10,637 nucleotides of DNA from Synechococcus sp. PL34863bin_39. GTDB taxonomy: Bacteria; Cyanobacteriota; Cyanobacteriia; PCC-6307; Cyanobiaceae. Positions within the stretch are counted from its first letter, which is position 1. Each line of letters begins with the position of its first letter. Shown piece after piece: positions 1-6,527 of the stretch. The notes beneath the pieces were generated by a model that did no database searches, was not told where the DNA came from, and saw only the letters and a list, made by a program, of their open reading frames with translations. The stretch lies in NCBI GenBank assembly GCA_011523155.1, contig WTHL01000122.1, forward strand, positions 1 to 10,637, read 5' to 3'. Both the position numbers and the translations under genes were made by a program.

Positions 1-1520
1 AGGTCGATCAGCGCACGGGTCTCAGCCCTGAAGAGCTGAAATCGATCATCGGTGACTACGACGCTCTGATGATCCGGTCGGGCACCCAGGTCACAGCGGA
101 TGTCATCGCGGCAGCTGATCGACTGCGCATCGTCGGCCGGGCCGGCGTCGGTGTGGACAACGTCGATGTGCCTGCGGCCACCCAGCGTGGGGTTCTGGTG
201 GTGAATTCGCCAGAAGGCAACACCATCGCCGCAGCCGAACATGCGCTGGCCCTTCTGCTGTCCCTGTCACGGCATGTGCCGCAAGCGCACGCCTCAATGC
301 GTCAGGGGGCCTGGGATCGGAAGAAATATGTCGGCAACGAGCTCTACAAGAAGACCCTTGGTGTCGTCGGACTCGGCAAGATCGGTTCCCATGTGGCCAA
401 GGTCGCCAAGGCCATGGGCATGGAGGTGATCGCCTACGACCCATTCGTTTCGAGTGAGCGGGCGCAGCAGATGCAGGTGCGTCTCACCCAGCTGCCCGAT
501 CTGTTCAGCAGTGCTGACTACATCACGCTGCACATTCCGCGCACTCCCGACACCGAAAACCTGGTGAATGCGGAGCTTCTTCGCACGATGAAGCCCTCCG
601 CGCGCCTGGTGAACTGTGCACGCGGCGGCATCATCGACGAGTCAGCTCTGGCCGAGGCCGTTGACAACGGGGTGATCGCTGGTGCTGGTGTCGATGTCTT
701 TGCCAGTGAGCCTCTGGCCGCTGACTCACCGCTGCGTGCGGTGGAGCGTGGTCTGGTGCTGACGCCCCACCTGGGGGCATCCACCGAAGAGGCCCAGGAG
801 AACGTCGCCATCGATGTGGCGGAGCAGATCCGGGATGTGCTGCTTGGCCTCCCGGCACGGAGTGCGGTGAATATTCCTGGTCTCAGCGCCGAGATCATGG
901 AGCGCTTGAAGCCCCACCTGCAGCTGGCGGAGACCCTCGGACTCCTGATCAGTCAGTTGGATGGCGGTCAGGTGGAAGAGCTTGAGGTGCGTCTGCAGGG
1001 CGAATTCTCCGAGCACCCCTCTCAGCCCCTGGTGGTGGCAGCGCTCAAAGGGCTGCTCTCCAATGCCCTCGGCGACAGAATCAATTACGTCAACGCTGCA
1101 TTGGAGGCCAAGGCCCGGGGCATTCATGTGCTCGAGGTGAAGGATGAGTCCAGCCGGGATTTCGCCGGTGGTTCACTTCAGCTCACGACCCGTGGATCCC
1201 AGGGAGGGCACAGCGTCACCGGCGCTGTGTTCGCTGATGGGGAACTCAGAGTGACAACGATCGACGAATTTCCGGTCAATGTGCCCCCCAGTCGCCACAT
1301 GCTGTTCACTCGCCACCGTGATATGCCGGGGATCATCGGGCAGCTCGGGTCGGTCCTGGGTGAGCACAACGTCAACATCGCCTCCATGCAGGTGGGGCGC
1401 CGCATCGTTCGTGGGGATGCCGTGATGGTGCTCAGCATCGACGATCCGATCCCCTCAAGTCTGCTGACCATCATCAGTGGCATCGATGGGATCCAGGAAG
1501 CCCATCCCGTGACCCTCTGA
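1..1520 (+). CDS. serA: D-3-phosphoglycerate dehydrogenase, 5'-truncated by window edge
   Basis: Catalyses the NAD-dependent oxidation of 3-phosphoglycerate to 3-phosphohydroxypyruvate, the first step of serine synthesis, in the cytosol. The frame is open from base 3, so the Met at 69 is internal. Numbering from that Met, 483 residues are visible plus 22 before it; long-type SerA is about 528 residues, so about 23 are missing. Seen: the NAD-binding loop GLGKIGSHVA (101-110) and the catalytic trio expected for the family, Arg185 in NCARGG, Glu214 in FASEP and His234 in TPHLGAST. These are followed by the intervening (ASB) domain and a C-terminal ACT domain from about residue 410 (RDMPGIIGQLGSVLGEHNVNI). 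The ACT domain is often a serine-sensing or oligomerisation module in this family; feedback here is not shown by the sequence. prmA follows after 46 nt without a terminator, so the two are probably co-transcribed. Confidence 0.96.
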   Translation, partial: VDQRTGLSPEELKSIIGDYDALMIRSGTQVTADVIAAADRLRIVGRAGVGVDNVDVPAATQRGVLVVNSPEGNTIAAAEHALALLLSLSRHVPQAHASMRQGAWDRKKYVGNELYKKTLGVVGLGKIGSHVAKVAKAMGMEVIAYDPFVSSERAQQMQVRLTQLPDLFSSADYITLHIPRTPDTENLVNAELLRTMKPSARLVNCARGGIIDESALAEAVDNGVIAGAGVDVFASEPLAADSPLRAVERGLVLTPHLGASTEEAQENVAIDVAEQIRDVLLGLPARSAVNIPGLSAEIMERLKPHLQLAETLGLLISQLDGGQVEELEVRLQGEFSEHPSQPLVVAALKGLLSNALGDRINYVNAALEAKARGIHVLEVKDESSRDFAGGSLQLTTRGSQGGHSVTGAVFADGELRVTTIDEFPVNVPPSRHMLFTRHRDMPGIIGQLGSVLGEHNVNIASMQVGRRIVRGDAVMVLSIDDPIPSSLLTIISGIDGIQEAHPVTL

Positions 1521-1546
1521 GGGCTGAGCGGGACCACGGGCGTCCG

Positions 1547-1566
1547 CCTTCTTTCTCTTTTCTTCC
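1547..1566 (+). promoter_or_regulatory. 20-nt unbroken pyrimidine tract abutting the prmA start codon
   Basis: All 20 bases directly before the prmA ATG are C or T (starting CCTTCTTTCT), and no purine-rich Shine-Dalgarno sequence is present. A tract like this could act as a ribosomal protein S1 contact or single-stranded landing site on a leader lacking a Shine-Dalgarno sequence. That role is inference; only the composition is seen. Confidence 0.3.
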
Positions 1567-2472
1567 ATGACATCGACATCGTTGCGCTGGTGGCGTCTCT
1601 CTTTGCCGCTTGAGCCCGAACTGGAGGAATCGTTGCTCTGGAAGCTGGAGAGTCTCGGTCTGCACCGCCTGGCGGTGCAGCACGCGCCCGAAACCCCGTC
1701 ACGCCGCACGCTGCTGGCATGGCTGCCCGCCCCGGAATGGCCCCATGATCAGCGCCTTCAGCTGATGGAGAGTCTTCGGCCTCTCGCCGAGACCTTTGGC
1801 CTCTCTTTGCCGGTCCCTGAGTGGGCCGAGCTTGACGATGAGGACTGGAGCCTGACCTGGAAGCAGCACTGGCAGCCCGACCCGGTGGGATCCAGGCTTC
1901 TGATCCTTCCCGCCTGGCTTGAGCCACCCCCGGAACATGCTGGGCGTCTGGTGCTGAGGATGGACCCCGGCAGCGCTTTCGGGACGGGGAGTCATCCCAC
2001 GACCCGCCTCTGTCTGGAGGCCCTCGAGATGCGGCCACCGTCGGGCCAGAGGGTGGCTGATCTGGGCTGCGGAAGCGGTGTGCTCGGACTTGCCGCCCTC
2101 GCCCTGGGCGCTGGTCAGGTGATGGCTGCTGATACCGATTCCCTGGCGGTGCGGGCAACGGGTGGCAATGCTGCTCTCAATGGCCTGAACGAGTCCCAGC
2201 TGCGCGTGCGGCAGGGCTCGGTGGAGGTCCTGGCTGAGATGCAGGGAGGAGTCCGCGCCCAGCTTCTGCTCTGCAACATTCTTGCGCCGGTGATCGAAGC
2301 GCTGGCACCCCAGTTCGACGCCGTGCTGGCGCCGGAAGGTCGTGGTCTGCTGAGCGGCCTGCTGGTGGAGCAGGCTCCCAGACTCACGGATGTTCTGGAG
2401 GGGCTGGGCTGGTCAGTGACCGCTCTGGGCTCCCAGGGGCGCTGGGGATTACTGGAGATTTCCCGTTCTTAG
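1567..2472 (+). CDS. prmA: Ribosomal protein L11 methyltransferase
   Basis: S-adenosylmethionine-dependent methyltransferase that trimethylates ribosomal protein L11 in the cytosol. The 301-residue length is typical. Seen: an N-terminal substrate-recognition domain ending near EDWSLTWKQHW (92-102); the PrmA signature DPGSAFGTGSHPTT (133-146); SAM-binding motif I, VADLGCGSGVLG (163-174); the acidic end of the second strand at AADTDSLA (187-194); and a CNILAPVI segment (236-243) equivalent to the N-[IP]-L loop of class I methyltransferases. The ATG at 1567 gives a standard N-terminus; there is no recognisable Shine-Dalgarno sequence but a pure pyrimidine tract abuts it. It lies 46 nt downstream of serA and is probably in the same transcript. 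No strong terminator follows it, only a weak inverted repeat at 2477-2493. Confidence 0.95.
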   Translation: MTSTSLRWWRLSLPLEPELEESLLWKLESLGLHRLAVQHAPETPSRRTLLAWLPAPEWPHDQRLQLMESLRPLAETFGLSLPVPEWAELDDEDWSLTWKQHWQPDPVGSRLLILPAWLEPPPEHAGRLVLRMDPGSAFGTGSHPTTRLCLEALEMRPPSGQRVADLGCGSGVLGLAALALGAGQVMAADTDSLAVRATGGNAALNGLNESQLRVRQGSVEVLAEMQGGVRAQLLLCNILAPVIEALAPQFDAVLAPEGRGLLSGLLVEQAPRLTDVLEGLGWSVTALGSQGRWGLLEISRS

Positions 2473-2620
2473 GGGACATAAGTTGGCCTTATGGGTGCTT
2501 TCGCTTTGATTGGCCTTGTCCGGAAAGGCTGTCGGAAAGGAGTGTGATTGCCTCAGTCCGATGTAGAAGGGTTCAGTCCTGCGGGCCTGTTTTTCAGGTC
2601 ACTGCACACTCCATCCATCC
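2473..2620 (+). promoter_or_regulatory. prmA-petF intergenic region, probable petF promoter and leader
   Basis: This 148-nt gap must carry the petF promoter if petF is transcribed separately. It holds the inverted repeat at 2477-2493, an 8-bp direct repeat CGGAAAGG at 2521-2528 and 2533-2540 (12-nt spacing), a short CCTG/CAGG inverted repeat around a T5 loop at 2586-2598, and a CCAT-repeat run into the ATG. I could not identify a convincing -35/-10 pair, so the promoter is inferred from gene layout, not read from motifs. Confidence 0.4.
2477..2493. repeat. Perfect 6-bp inverted repeat just after prmA
   Basis: CATAAG (2477-2482) and CTTATG (2488-2493) are exact reverse complements separated by 5 nt. 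They begin 5 nt after the prmA stop. There is no T-run on either side, so this is a poor intrinsic terminator. It could be an operator upstream of petF or simply chance. Confidence 0.35.
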
Positions 2621-2920
2621 ATGGCTTCCTACAAGGTCACTCTGGTCGCTGAGAGCGAAGGTCTGAACAAGACCATCGAAGTGCCCGACGATCAGTACAT
2701 CCTCGACGCCGCTGAAGAGCAGGGCATCGATCTTCCCTACTCCTGCCGCGCTGGCGCCTGTTCCACCTGTGCTGGCAAGATCACGGCCGGCACCGTCGAT
2801 CAGTCGGATCAGAGCTTCCTCGACGACGATCAGATCGAAGCAGGTTTCGTTCTCACCTGCGTGGCTTACCCCACCTCTGATTGCACCATCAAGACCCACG
2901 CCGAAGAAGAGCTCTATTGA
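2621..2920 (+). CDS. petF: Plant-type [2Fe-2S] ferredoxin
   Basis: Small soluble electron carrier that takes electrons from photosystem I and passes them to ferredoxin-NADP reductase and other ferredoxin-dependent enzymes. It has 99 residues, the normal size for photosynthetic ferredoxins. The cluster ligands are all present: Cys42, Cys47 and Cys50 in [10 protein letters not shown] (41-50) and Cys80 in [14 protein letters not shown] fifth cysteine at 88 is outside the cluster pattern. The protein is strongly acidic (DDD, EEE stretches) and ends in EEELY, like other cyanobacterial photosynthetic ferredoxins. It is preceded by a 148-nt leader and followed 61 nt later by a strong intrinsic terminator, so it is probably a single-gene transcript. 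Cyanobacteria carry several petF paralogues; this looks like the photosynthetic type rather than a heterocyst or bacterial-type one. Confidence 0.96.
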   Translation: MASYKVTLVAESEGLNKTIEVPDDQYILDAAEEQGIDLPYSCRAGACSTCAGKITAGTVDQSDQSFLDDDQIEAGFVLTCVAYPTSDCTIKTHAEEELY

Positions 2921-2981
2921 GTTCCGCCTTCAAGGCTTTCGGTTTCCATCCGGCTTCGTCGCATTGACGGACTGTCCATCG

Positions 2982-3004
2982 GCCACCCTCCGGGGTGGCT
3001 TTTT
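2982..3004 (+). terminator. Intrinsic terminator of petF
   Basis: A perfect 7-bp GC-rich stem (GCCACCC 2982-2988 / GGGTGGC 2993-2999) closes a 4-nt TCCG loop and is followed by five T residues (3000-3004). This is a classic Rho-independent terminator 61 nt past the petF stop. Confidence 0.92.
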
Positions 3005-3027
3005 GATGGCAGGGTATGCATCCGCCT

Positions 3028-3411
3028 GTGAGAATCCATGCCTGCAGGATCAGCGCCCGCCAGCGTCAGGCCTCAAGTTGATGCCCTGCTGGACCACGGC
3101 AGTGTCCACACCAGTCCGGGCGGTCAGTACAGCTTCCGGGTGATCGGCCCTTGCTGCCGCTTGTTTGACCGTGAAGAGCTCCCATGGCCCTGCTGCAGAC
3201 TTGCCTGGCGCAGCAAGGAGCCCAGTTGGAGGCGCGTGGGTCGGCGCTTCGTTCCTGACCTGGCAGCGCGCCGTTGTCCGTCCTATGCGGTGGAGCTCCT
3301 CCAGCCTGGTTCAAGGTCGACCGCAACCGTGCTCACGCTTTTCTCGAGTCGATTCAGCCCTGCCCTGCAGGAATGGTGGTACAGCCGCATGCCCCGCTCA
3401 ATTGCGCCTGA
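3028..3411 (+). pseudogene. Small unrecognised protein gene with several apparent frameshifts
   Basis: No single frame reads well here, but protein-like segments follow each other across frames. They are VRIHACRISARQRQ (from GTG 3028, frame 1), PQVDALLDHGSV...DREEL (3071-3181, frame 2), MALLQTCLAQQGAQLEARG (from 3184, frame 1), LTWQRAVVR (3255-3281, frame 3), YAVELLQ (3284-3304, frame 2) and WFKVDRNRAHAFLES...APLNCA (3307-3408, frame 1), then TGA 3409-3411. Each segment keeps the GC-rich third positions of the neighbouring genes (about 70%). Joined, they give about 129 residues with a cysteine pair in GPCCRLF. The last four switches each equal one missing base; the first is a net loss of two or gain of one. 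I do not recognise the family. It may be a decayed gene or a run of assembly errors. A frame-2 reading from ATG 3038 would remove the first switch only. Confidence 0.5.
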
Positions 3412-3452
3412 AAATGGCAAGCCGCCCGCGCCTGGTGAGGCTCACGGCGATT

Positions 3453-3476
3453 AAAAAGCCGCCCTGGTGGGCGGCT
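3453..3476 (-). terminator. Intrinsic terminator of psbV
   Basis: On the - strand an 8-bp perfect stem (AGCCGCCC / GGGCGGCT) around a 4-nt loop is followed by T5 (the A-run 3453-3457 on the + strand, whose A3457 also pairs at the stem base). It ends 28 nt past the psbV stop. The + strand has no T-run after the stem, so it works only for - strand transcripts and would not stop transcription from the broken gene to its left. Confidence 0.9.
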
Positions 3477-3503
3477 GGGTCGGATCAAGTTCTGCTGAGC
3501 AGA

Positions 3504-4016
3504 TCAGAAGTAGATTTTTCCTCCGCCCCACTCCTTGCCAAGCACTTTCGGAGCCACGAGGATGTATCCCGACATCAGGCGAAGATCTTCATCCGTCAGA
3601 TCACGCATGGCTGGATAGAGATCACGGCTGCGGATGCTGGGGTGCAGATCGGCGATGCTGTATTCACCGTCATAGGACGTGGGGTCCTTGAGGTAATCCA
3701 CCAGCCCTGCAACGTTGTCCCGGGCTGGAGTCGCCAGCGCAAGGGTCTCGGAATCAAGGCCGACGTTGTGGTTGGTCTTGGTGATGCCGCCGGCGTGGCA
3801 GGTGCCGCAACTGGTGTTGAACACTTTGCGGCCCGTCTTGATCTCCTGCTCGGAGAAGGTCACTGACGCACCATTGGCATCAGCAGGGACCGTGAGAGTT
3901 TCGGCATCCCACTGAACGGCAAGCGCGGGGGCACTGAAGCTGAAAGCGATGAGCAGAGGAAGGATGAGCAGCATCCTGCCCATGGAGCGACGCAGGAACT
4001 GGAAAGAAGAGGCCAT
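3504..4016 (-). CDS. psbV: Photosystem II extrinsic cytochrome c-550
   Basis: Extrinsic lumenal subunit of photosystem II that stabilises the oxygen-evolving Mn/Ca cluster and its chloride/calcium requirement. Chosen start ATG 4016 gives 170 residues: a signal peptide with RR before a hydrophobic core (MLLILPLLIAFSFS) and a cleavage site after APALA, leaving a 137-residue mature chain, the expected size. In mature numbering the haem site CGTCH gives Cys37, Cys40 and His41, and the second axial ligand is His92 in DLHPSI, matching the known PsbV bis-histidine pattern exactly. The C-terminus GGGKIYF is also typical. An upstream in-frame ATG at 4052 would add 12 residues to the signal peptide and an ATG at 3983 would shorten it. 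The gene lies 107 nt downstream of rnz on the same strand and ends at its own terminator. Confidence 0.96.
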   Translation of the reverse strand: MASSFQFLRRSMGRMLLILPLLIAFSFSAPALAVQWDAETLTVPADANGASVTFSEQEIKTGRKVFNTSCGTCHAGGITKTNHNVGLDSETLALATPARDNVAGLVDYLKDPTSYDGEYSIADLHPSIRSRDLYPAMRDLTDEDLRLMSGYILVAPKVLGKEWGGGKIYF

Positions 4017-4123
4017 ACAGGACACCAAAATCTGACGGATACACCGCACCAAGCTCTTGTATCACGGGGCGTGAACCGCTTGGTGACGAACCCCGGGCGT
4101 GCTCATGAACTGTTGCAGCCGGT
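4017..4123 (-). promoter_or_regulatory. rnz-psbV spacer, probable psbV promoter with small palindrome
   Basis: On the - strand the spacer contains TGATACAAG (4064-4056), which fits an extended -10 (TG-n-TACAAG, four of six matches to TATAAT) about 40 nt before the psbV start; no good -35 is seen. A 13-bp palindrome TCACG-GGG-CGTGA (4062-4074) overlaps and extends upstream of that element. No terminator is evident after rnz, so psbV may also receive read-through. Confidence 0.3.
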
Positions 4124-5071
4124 TCAGTCCTCCGGGTTGACGTCCAGGGTGAGAAAGTCCTTGGCAAGCAGGGTGTTGGGGAAGATCGCCTGGGCTTCCT
4201 CCAGCAGATTCAACGGCGTCACCGGGTTCCCGGGGGCGTATCGCGGGCTCAGATGGGTGAGGGCGAGTTGCTTGACCCCGGCCGCCGCCGCTGTCTGCGC
4301 CGCCATGGTGCTTGTGGAGTGCTGTCGCTGGAACGCCATGTCCGCTTCGGCGTGCGCAAAGGTGGATTCATGAATCAGCAGGTCGGCACCGCGAGCCAGC
4401 TCCACGGCTGCCTCACAAAACACCGTGTCGGTGCAGTAGACAACGCTCACACCTGACCGCGACGGGCCGCAGAGTTCGCGCCCATCAATTCTGCGGCCAT
4501 CGTCCAGGGTCACCGTGCGTCCCTTCTGCAGTTCGGCATAGATGGGACCCGGTGGGATCGCCAGCTCTCGTGCTTTGGCGATGTCAAACCGGCCTGGCCG
4601 TGGTTTCTGTTCAATCCGATAGGCGTAGGCGGGAACGCGATGGACCAGAGGGGTGGCGCGCACCACGATGTCGCGGTCTTCAAGGATCAGCTCGGCTTGT
4701 TCAGCCTGATCTTTCACGCGGTGGACATTGAGTGGATAACCGATCCGTGTGGAGCTGGTCCGCAGCACCCCCTGCAGATAGTTCTCCAGCGGGTCCGGAC
4801 CGTACAAGTCGACACCGGAGCTGTTGCCTGACAGTCCAAGGCTTGCGAGCAGACCCGGCAGGCCGAACACGTGGTCACCATGCATGTGGGTGATGAACAC
4901 CCGGCGCAGCTGGGACAGCCGCAGGTCACTGCGAAGAAACTGATGCTGCGTTCCTTCTCCGCAGTCGAACAGCCACAGCTCGGAGCGCTGAGGCAGGCGA
5001 AGCGCCACGGAGGAAACGTTGCGGGCCCGCGTGGGAACGCCGGAGCTTGTGCCTAGGAAAGTGACCTGCAC
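4124..5071 (-). CDS. rnz: Ribonuclease Z (tRNA 3' endonuclease)
   Basis: Metallo-beta-lactamase-fold endonuclease that cuts tRNA precursors after the discriminator base to make the mature 3' end, acting as a zinc-dependent cytosolic dimer. The 315 residues match the short bacterial form. Seen: N-terminus [14 protein letters not shown]; the zinc motif THMHGDH with His62, His64, Asp66 and His67; His144 in [10 protein letters not shown]; Asp215 in YCTDT; the family motif IHESTF (233-238); His251 in HSTS; and His273 in THLSPRY. The exosite arm that grips tRNA is recognisable at [12 protein letters not shown] (173-184). The start codon is GTG at 5071 (residue 1 written as Met); the conserved N-terminus leaves little room for another start. 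It is divergent from the SpoIID-domain gene and upstream of psbV. Confidence 0.96.
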   Translation of the reverse strand: MQVTFLGTSSGVPTRARNVSSVALRLPQRSELWLFDCGEGTQHQFLRSDLRLSQLRRVFITHMHGDHVFGLPGLLASLGLSGNSSGVDLYGPDPLENYLQGVLRTSSTRIGYPLNVHRVKDQAEQAELILEDRDIVVRATPLVHRVPAYAYRIEQKPRPGRFDIAKARELAIPPGPIYAELQKGRTVTLDDGRRIDGRELCGPSRSGVSVVYCTDTVFCEAAVELARGADLLIHESTFAHAEADMAFQRQHSTSTMAAQTAAAAGVKQLALTHLSPRYAPGNPVTPLNLLEEAQAIFPNTLLAKDFLTLDVNPED

Positions 5072-5103
5072 GATCTGGTGCGATCAAGCCTTGAATCTGG
5101 CAT

Positions 5104-5150
5104 GGGGAGCCCTGGCTGGTTGTTGTCAGGCGGTGCACACTGGGCTCCCC
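5104..5150. repeat. 9-bp perfect inverted repeat between rnz and the SpoIID-domain gene
   Basis: GGGGAGCCC (5104-5112) and GGGCTCCCC (5142-5150) are exact reverse complements 29 nt apart. The loop holds a smaller CCTG/CAGG pair. The repeat lies 33 nt outside the rnz start and ends 15 nt before the preferred SpoIID start, with no T-run. It could be an operator for the divergent genes or a hairpin in the SpoIID mRNA leader. Confidence 0.5.
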
Positions 5151-5165
5151 CGCAGACCTGGACGC

Positions 5166-6506
5166 GTGGTCCGGCCGTTTTCCCCCTGGTTGTCCGGAGG
5201 CCTCGCCGCTCTGATGCTGCAGGGCACCCCTGGGCTTGTTGCCACTGCCGCTGCGGCGGCGCTGCCGGTTCATCGGACGCTTCGCGAGCCCCAGATGCGG
5301 GTTCTTGTCGGGGGAGGGGACTCGGTCCTGCTGAGGGCGGATCGCCGTTCTTCCCTTCAGGTGCAGGGGCTTGGCAAGGGCGTGATCAAGCTCTCACGCC
5401 TCACGCTGCGGCGGCACCGCGGCCGGCTGCTGGTCGAGGCGCCCGAGCTCGCTTCACAGCTCTCAGCGCCTCGCTCCGGTCTGGTGGTGCGCAGCAGCGA
5501 CCCCAGGGGGATCTGGCTTGGTCAACATCGCTATGGCGGCGATCTCCACCTGACGCTGCGTGAAGGTCGGATCGAGGTGGTCAATCACCTCGGTGTTGAG
5601 GCCTATCTGGCCAGTGTCGTGGGGAGTGAGATGCCCCAGGACTGGCCTCTGGCAGCCCTGCAGGCTCAGGCTGTCGCGGCGCGCACCTATGCCCTGCGGC
5701 AGCGGGGTCGTGCGGGCGCTTTCGATGTCAGCGCCACGGTCACCAATCAGGTGTACCAGGGGCTGGCGTCGGCCACGCCACGCACTCGCCTCGCCGTTGA
5801 AAGCACCCGCTCCCTGGTGTTGGTGCATCGCGGGAAGTTGATCAACGCTGTGTTTCACAGCAGTTCCGGGGGGGCGACCGAACCAAGCGGCGAAGTCTGG
5901 CGCTTTCAGCTTCCCTATCTCGTCAGTGTGCGGGACCACGATCAGCGCAGTCCCGCCCATCGCTGGACGCAGCGCTTTGATGCGCAAACTCTGCGAGCGG
6001 CGTTTGCAGAAACCCGAGGGCTGCAGAGTCTGGACGTTCTGGAGTCCAGCTCCACCGGCCGGCTTCGCTCAGTTCGGGTGCGCGGGCCCGCTGGACATCT
6101 GGTGATCAGTGGCCGGGAGCTGAGGCGGCGCCTTGGCCTCAAGAGCACGATGGTGCGTTTCAACTGGCTCACGGATACGGAGGCTGCATCCACGCGTTCG
6201 GGTGATCGTGCGCTGATCGGATTCCGACGGGAGACATCGGCGTGGGGGGCTGCCGCCAGTGCACCGTTTTCGATGCCACCCCCGCCACCGCCACCCATGC
6301 CTGCAGGCATGCCGGTGCTTGAGGTTCAGGGGCGCGGCTACGGCCACGGTGTCGGGATGAGTCAGTGGGGTGCCCGTGGGCTGGCCGACCAGGGCGCAGA
6401 CTTCCGTCGGATCCTCGAGCATTACTACAGGGGCGTGACCATTCGCCCCTATCTGCCGGGGGATGATCCGGCGATGGCATCACACCCCCAACCAAGGCCA
6501 GCCTGA
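5166..6506 (+). CDS. Secreted SpoIID/LytB-domain protein (putative peptidoglycan lytic enzyme)
   Basis: SpoIID-family proteins cleave peptidoglycan glycan strands or stimulate amidases outside the cytoplasmic membrane; this organism type does not sporulate, so the role is likely wall remodelling. Seen, numbering from GTG 5166 (446 residues): a hydrophobic signal-like N-terminus (about 8-31, ending TAAAAALP); the domain core VEAYLASVVGSEMP (144-157) with Glu155 where the SpoIID catalytic glutamate sits; ALQAQAVAARTYAL (164-177); HSSSGGATE (231-239); and the C-terminal motif GYGHGVGMSQWGA (391-403). A run of seven prolines (371-377) precedes the last motif. The frame is open back to 5019, but starts before 5072 would run into rnz; GTG 5133 is a possible longer start and ATG 5214 a shorter one. 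A NagB-family gene starts 21 nt after its stop. Confidence 0.88.
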   Translation: MVRPFSPWLSGGLAALMLQGTPGLVATAAAAALPVHRTLREPQMRVLVGGGDSVLLRADRRSSLQVQGLGKGVIKLSRLTLRRHRGRLLVEAPELASQLSAPRSGLVVRSSDPRGIWLGQHRYGGDLHLTLREGRIEVVNHLGVEAYLASVVGSEMPQDWPLAALQAQAVAARTYALRQRGRAGAFDVSATVTNQVYQGLASATPRTRLAVESTRSLVLVHRGKLINAVFHSSSGGATEPSGEVWRFQLPYLVSVRDHDQRSPAHRWTQRFDAQTLRAAFAETRGLQSLDVLESSSTGRLRSVRVRGPAGHLVISGRELRRRLGLKSTMVRFNWLTDTEAASTRSGDRALIGFRRETSAWGAAASAPFSMPPPPPPPMPAGMPVLEVQGRGYGHGVGMSQWGARGLADQGADFRRILEHYYRGVTIRPYLPGDDPAMASHPQPRPA

Positions 6507-6527
6507 AGCCGTTGACGGTGGTGTCCC

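Noticed and set aside
1..14. 14-nt identity between the window start and 10242-10255 (AGGTCGATCAGCGC)
   Set aside because: Both copies lie inside unrelated conserved coding regions built from common codons; it looks like chance rather than a mobile repeat.
1178..2158. Long - strand open frame (326 codons) antisense to serA and prmA
   Set aside because: It lies opposite two clearly identified genes, its translation is low-complexity and rich in Arg, Pro, Ser and Ala, and GC-rich genes commonly leave such antisense frames open.
3256..3258. In-frame TGA as a selenocysteine or read-through codon in the small gene
   Set aside because: Frame 1 after the TGA is less protein-like than frame 3 until about 3307, so frameshifts explain the pattern better, and no selenocysteine insertion hairpin is evident.
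3165..3866. + strand open frame (233 codons) running from the broken gene across psbV
   Set aside because: Most of it is antisense to a well-supported psbV and includes the psbV terminator; only its short LTWQRAVVR part seems coding, as one piece of the broken gene.
5019..5165. Longer N-terminus for the SpoIID-domain protein
   Set aside because: Starting at 5019 would overlap the conserved rnz N-terminus and put about 49 residues before the signal-like segment. GTG 5133 remains possible but is less economical than 5166.
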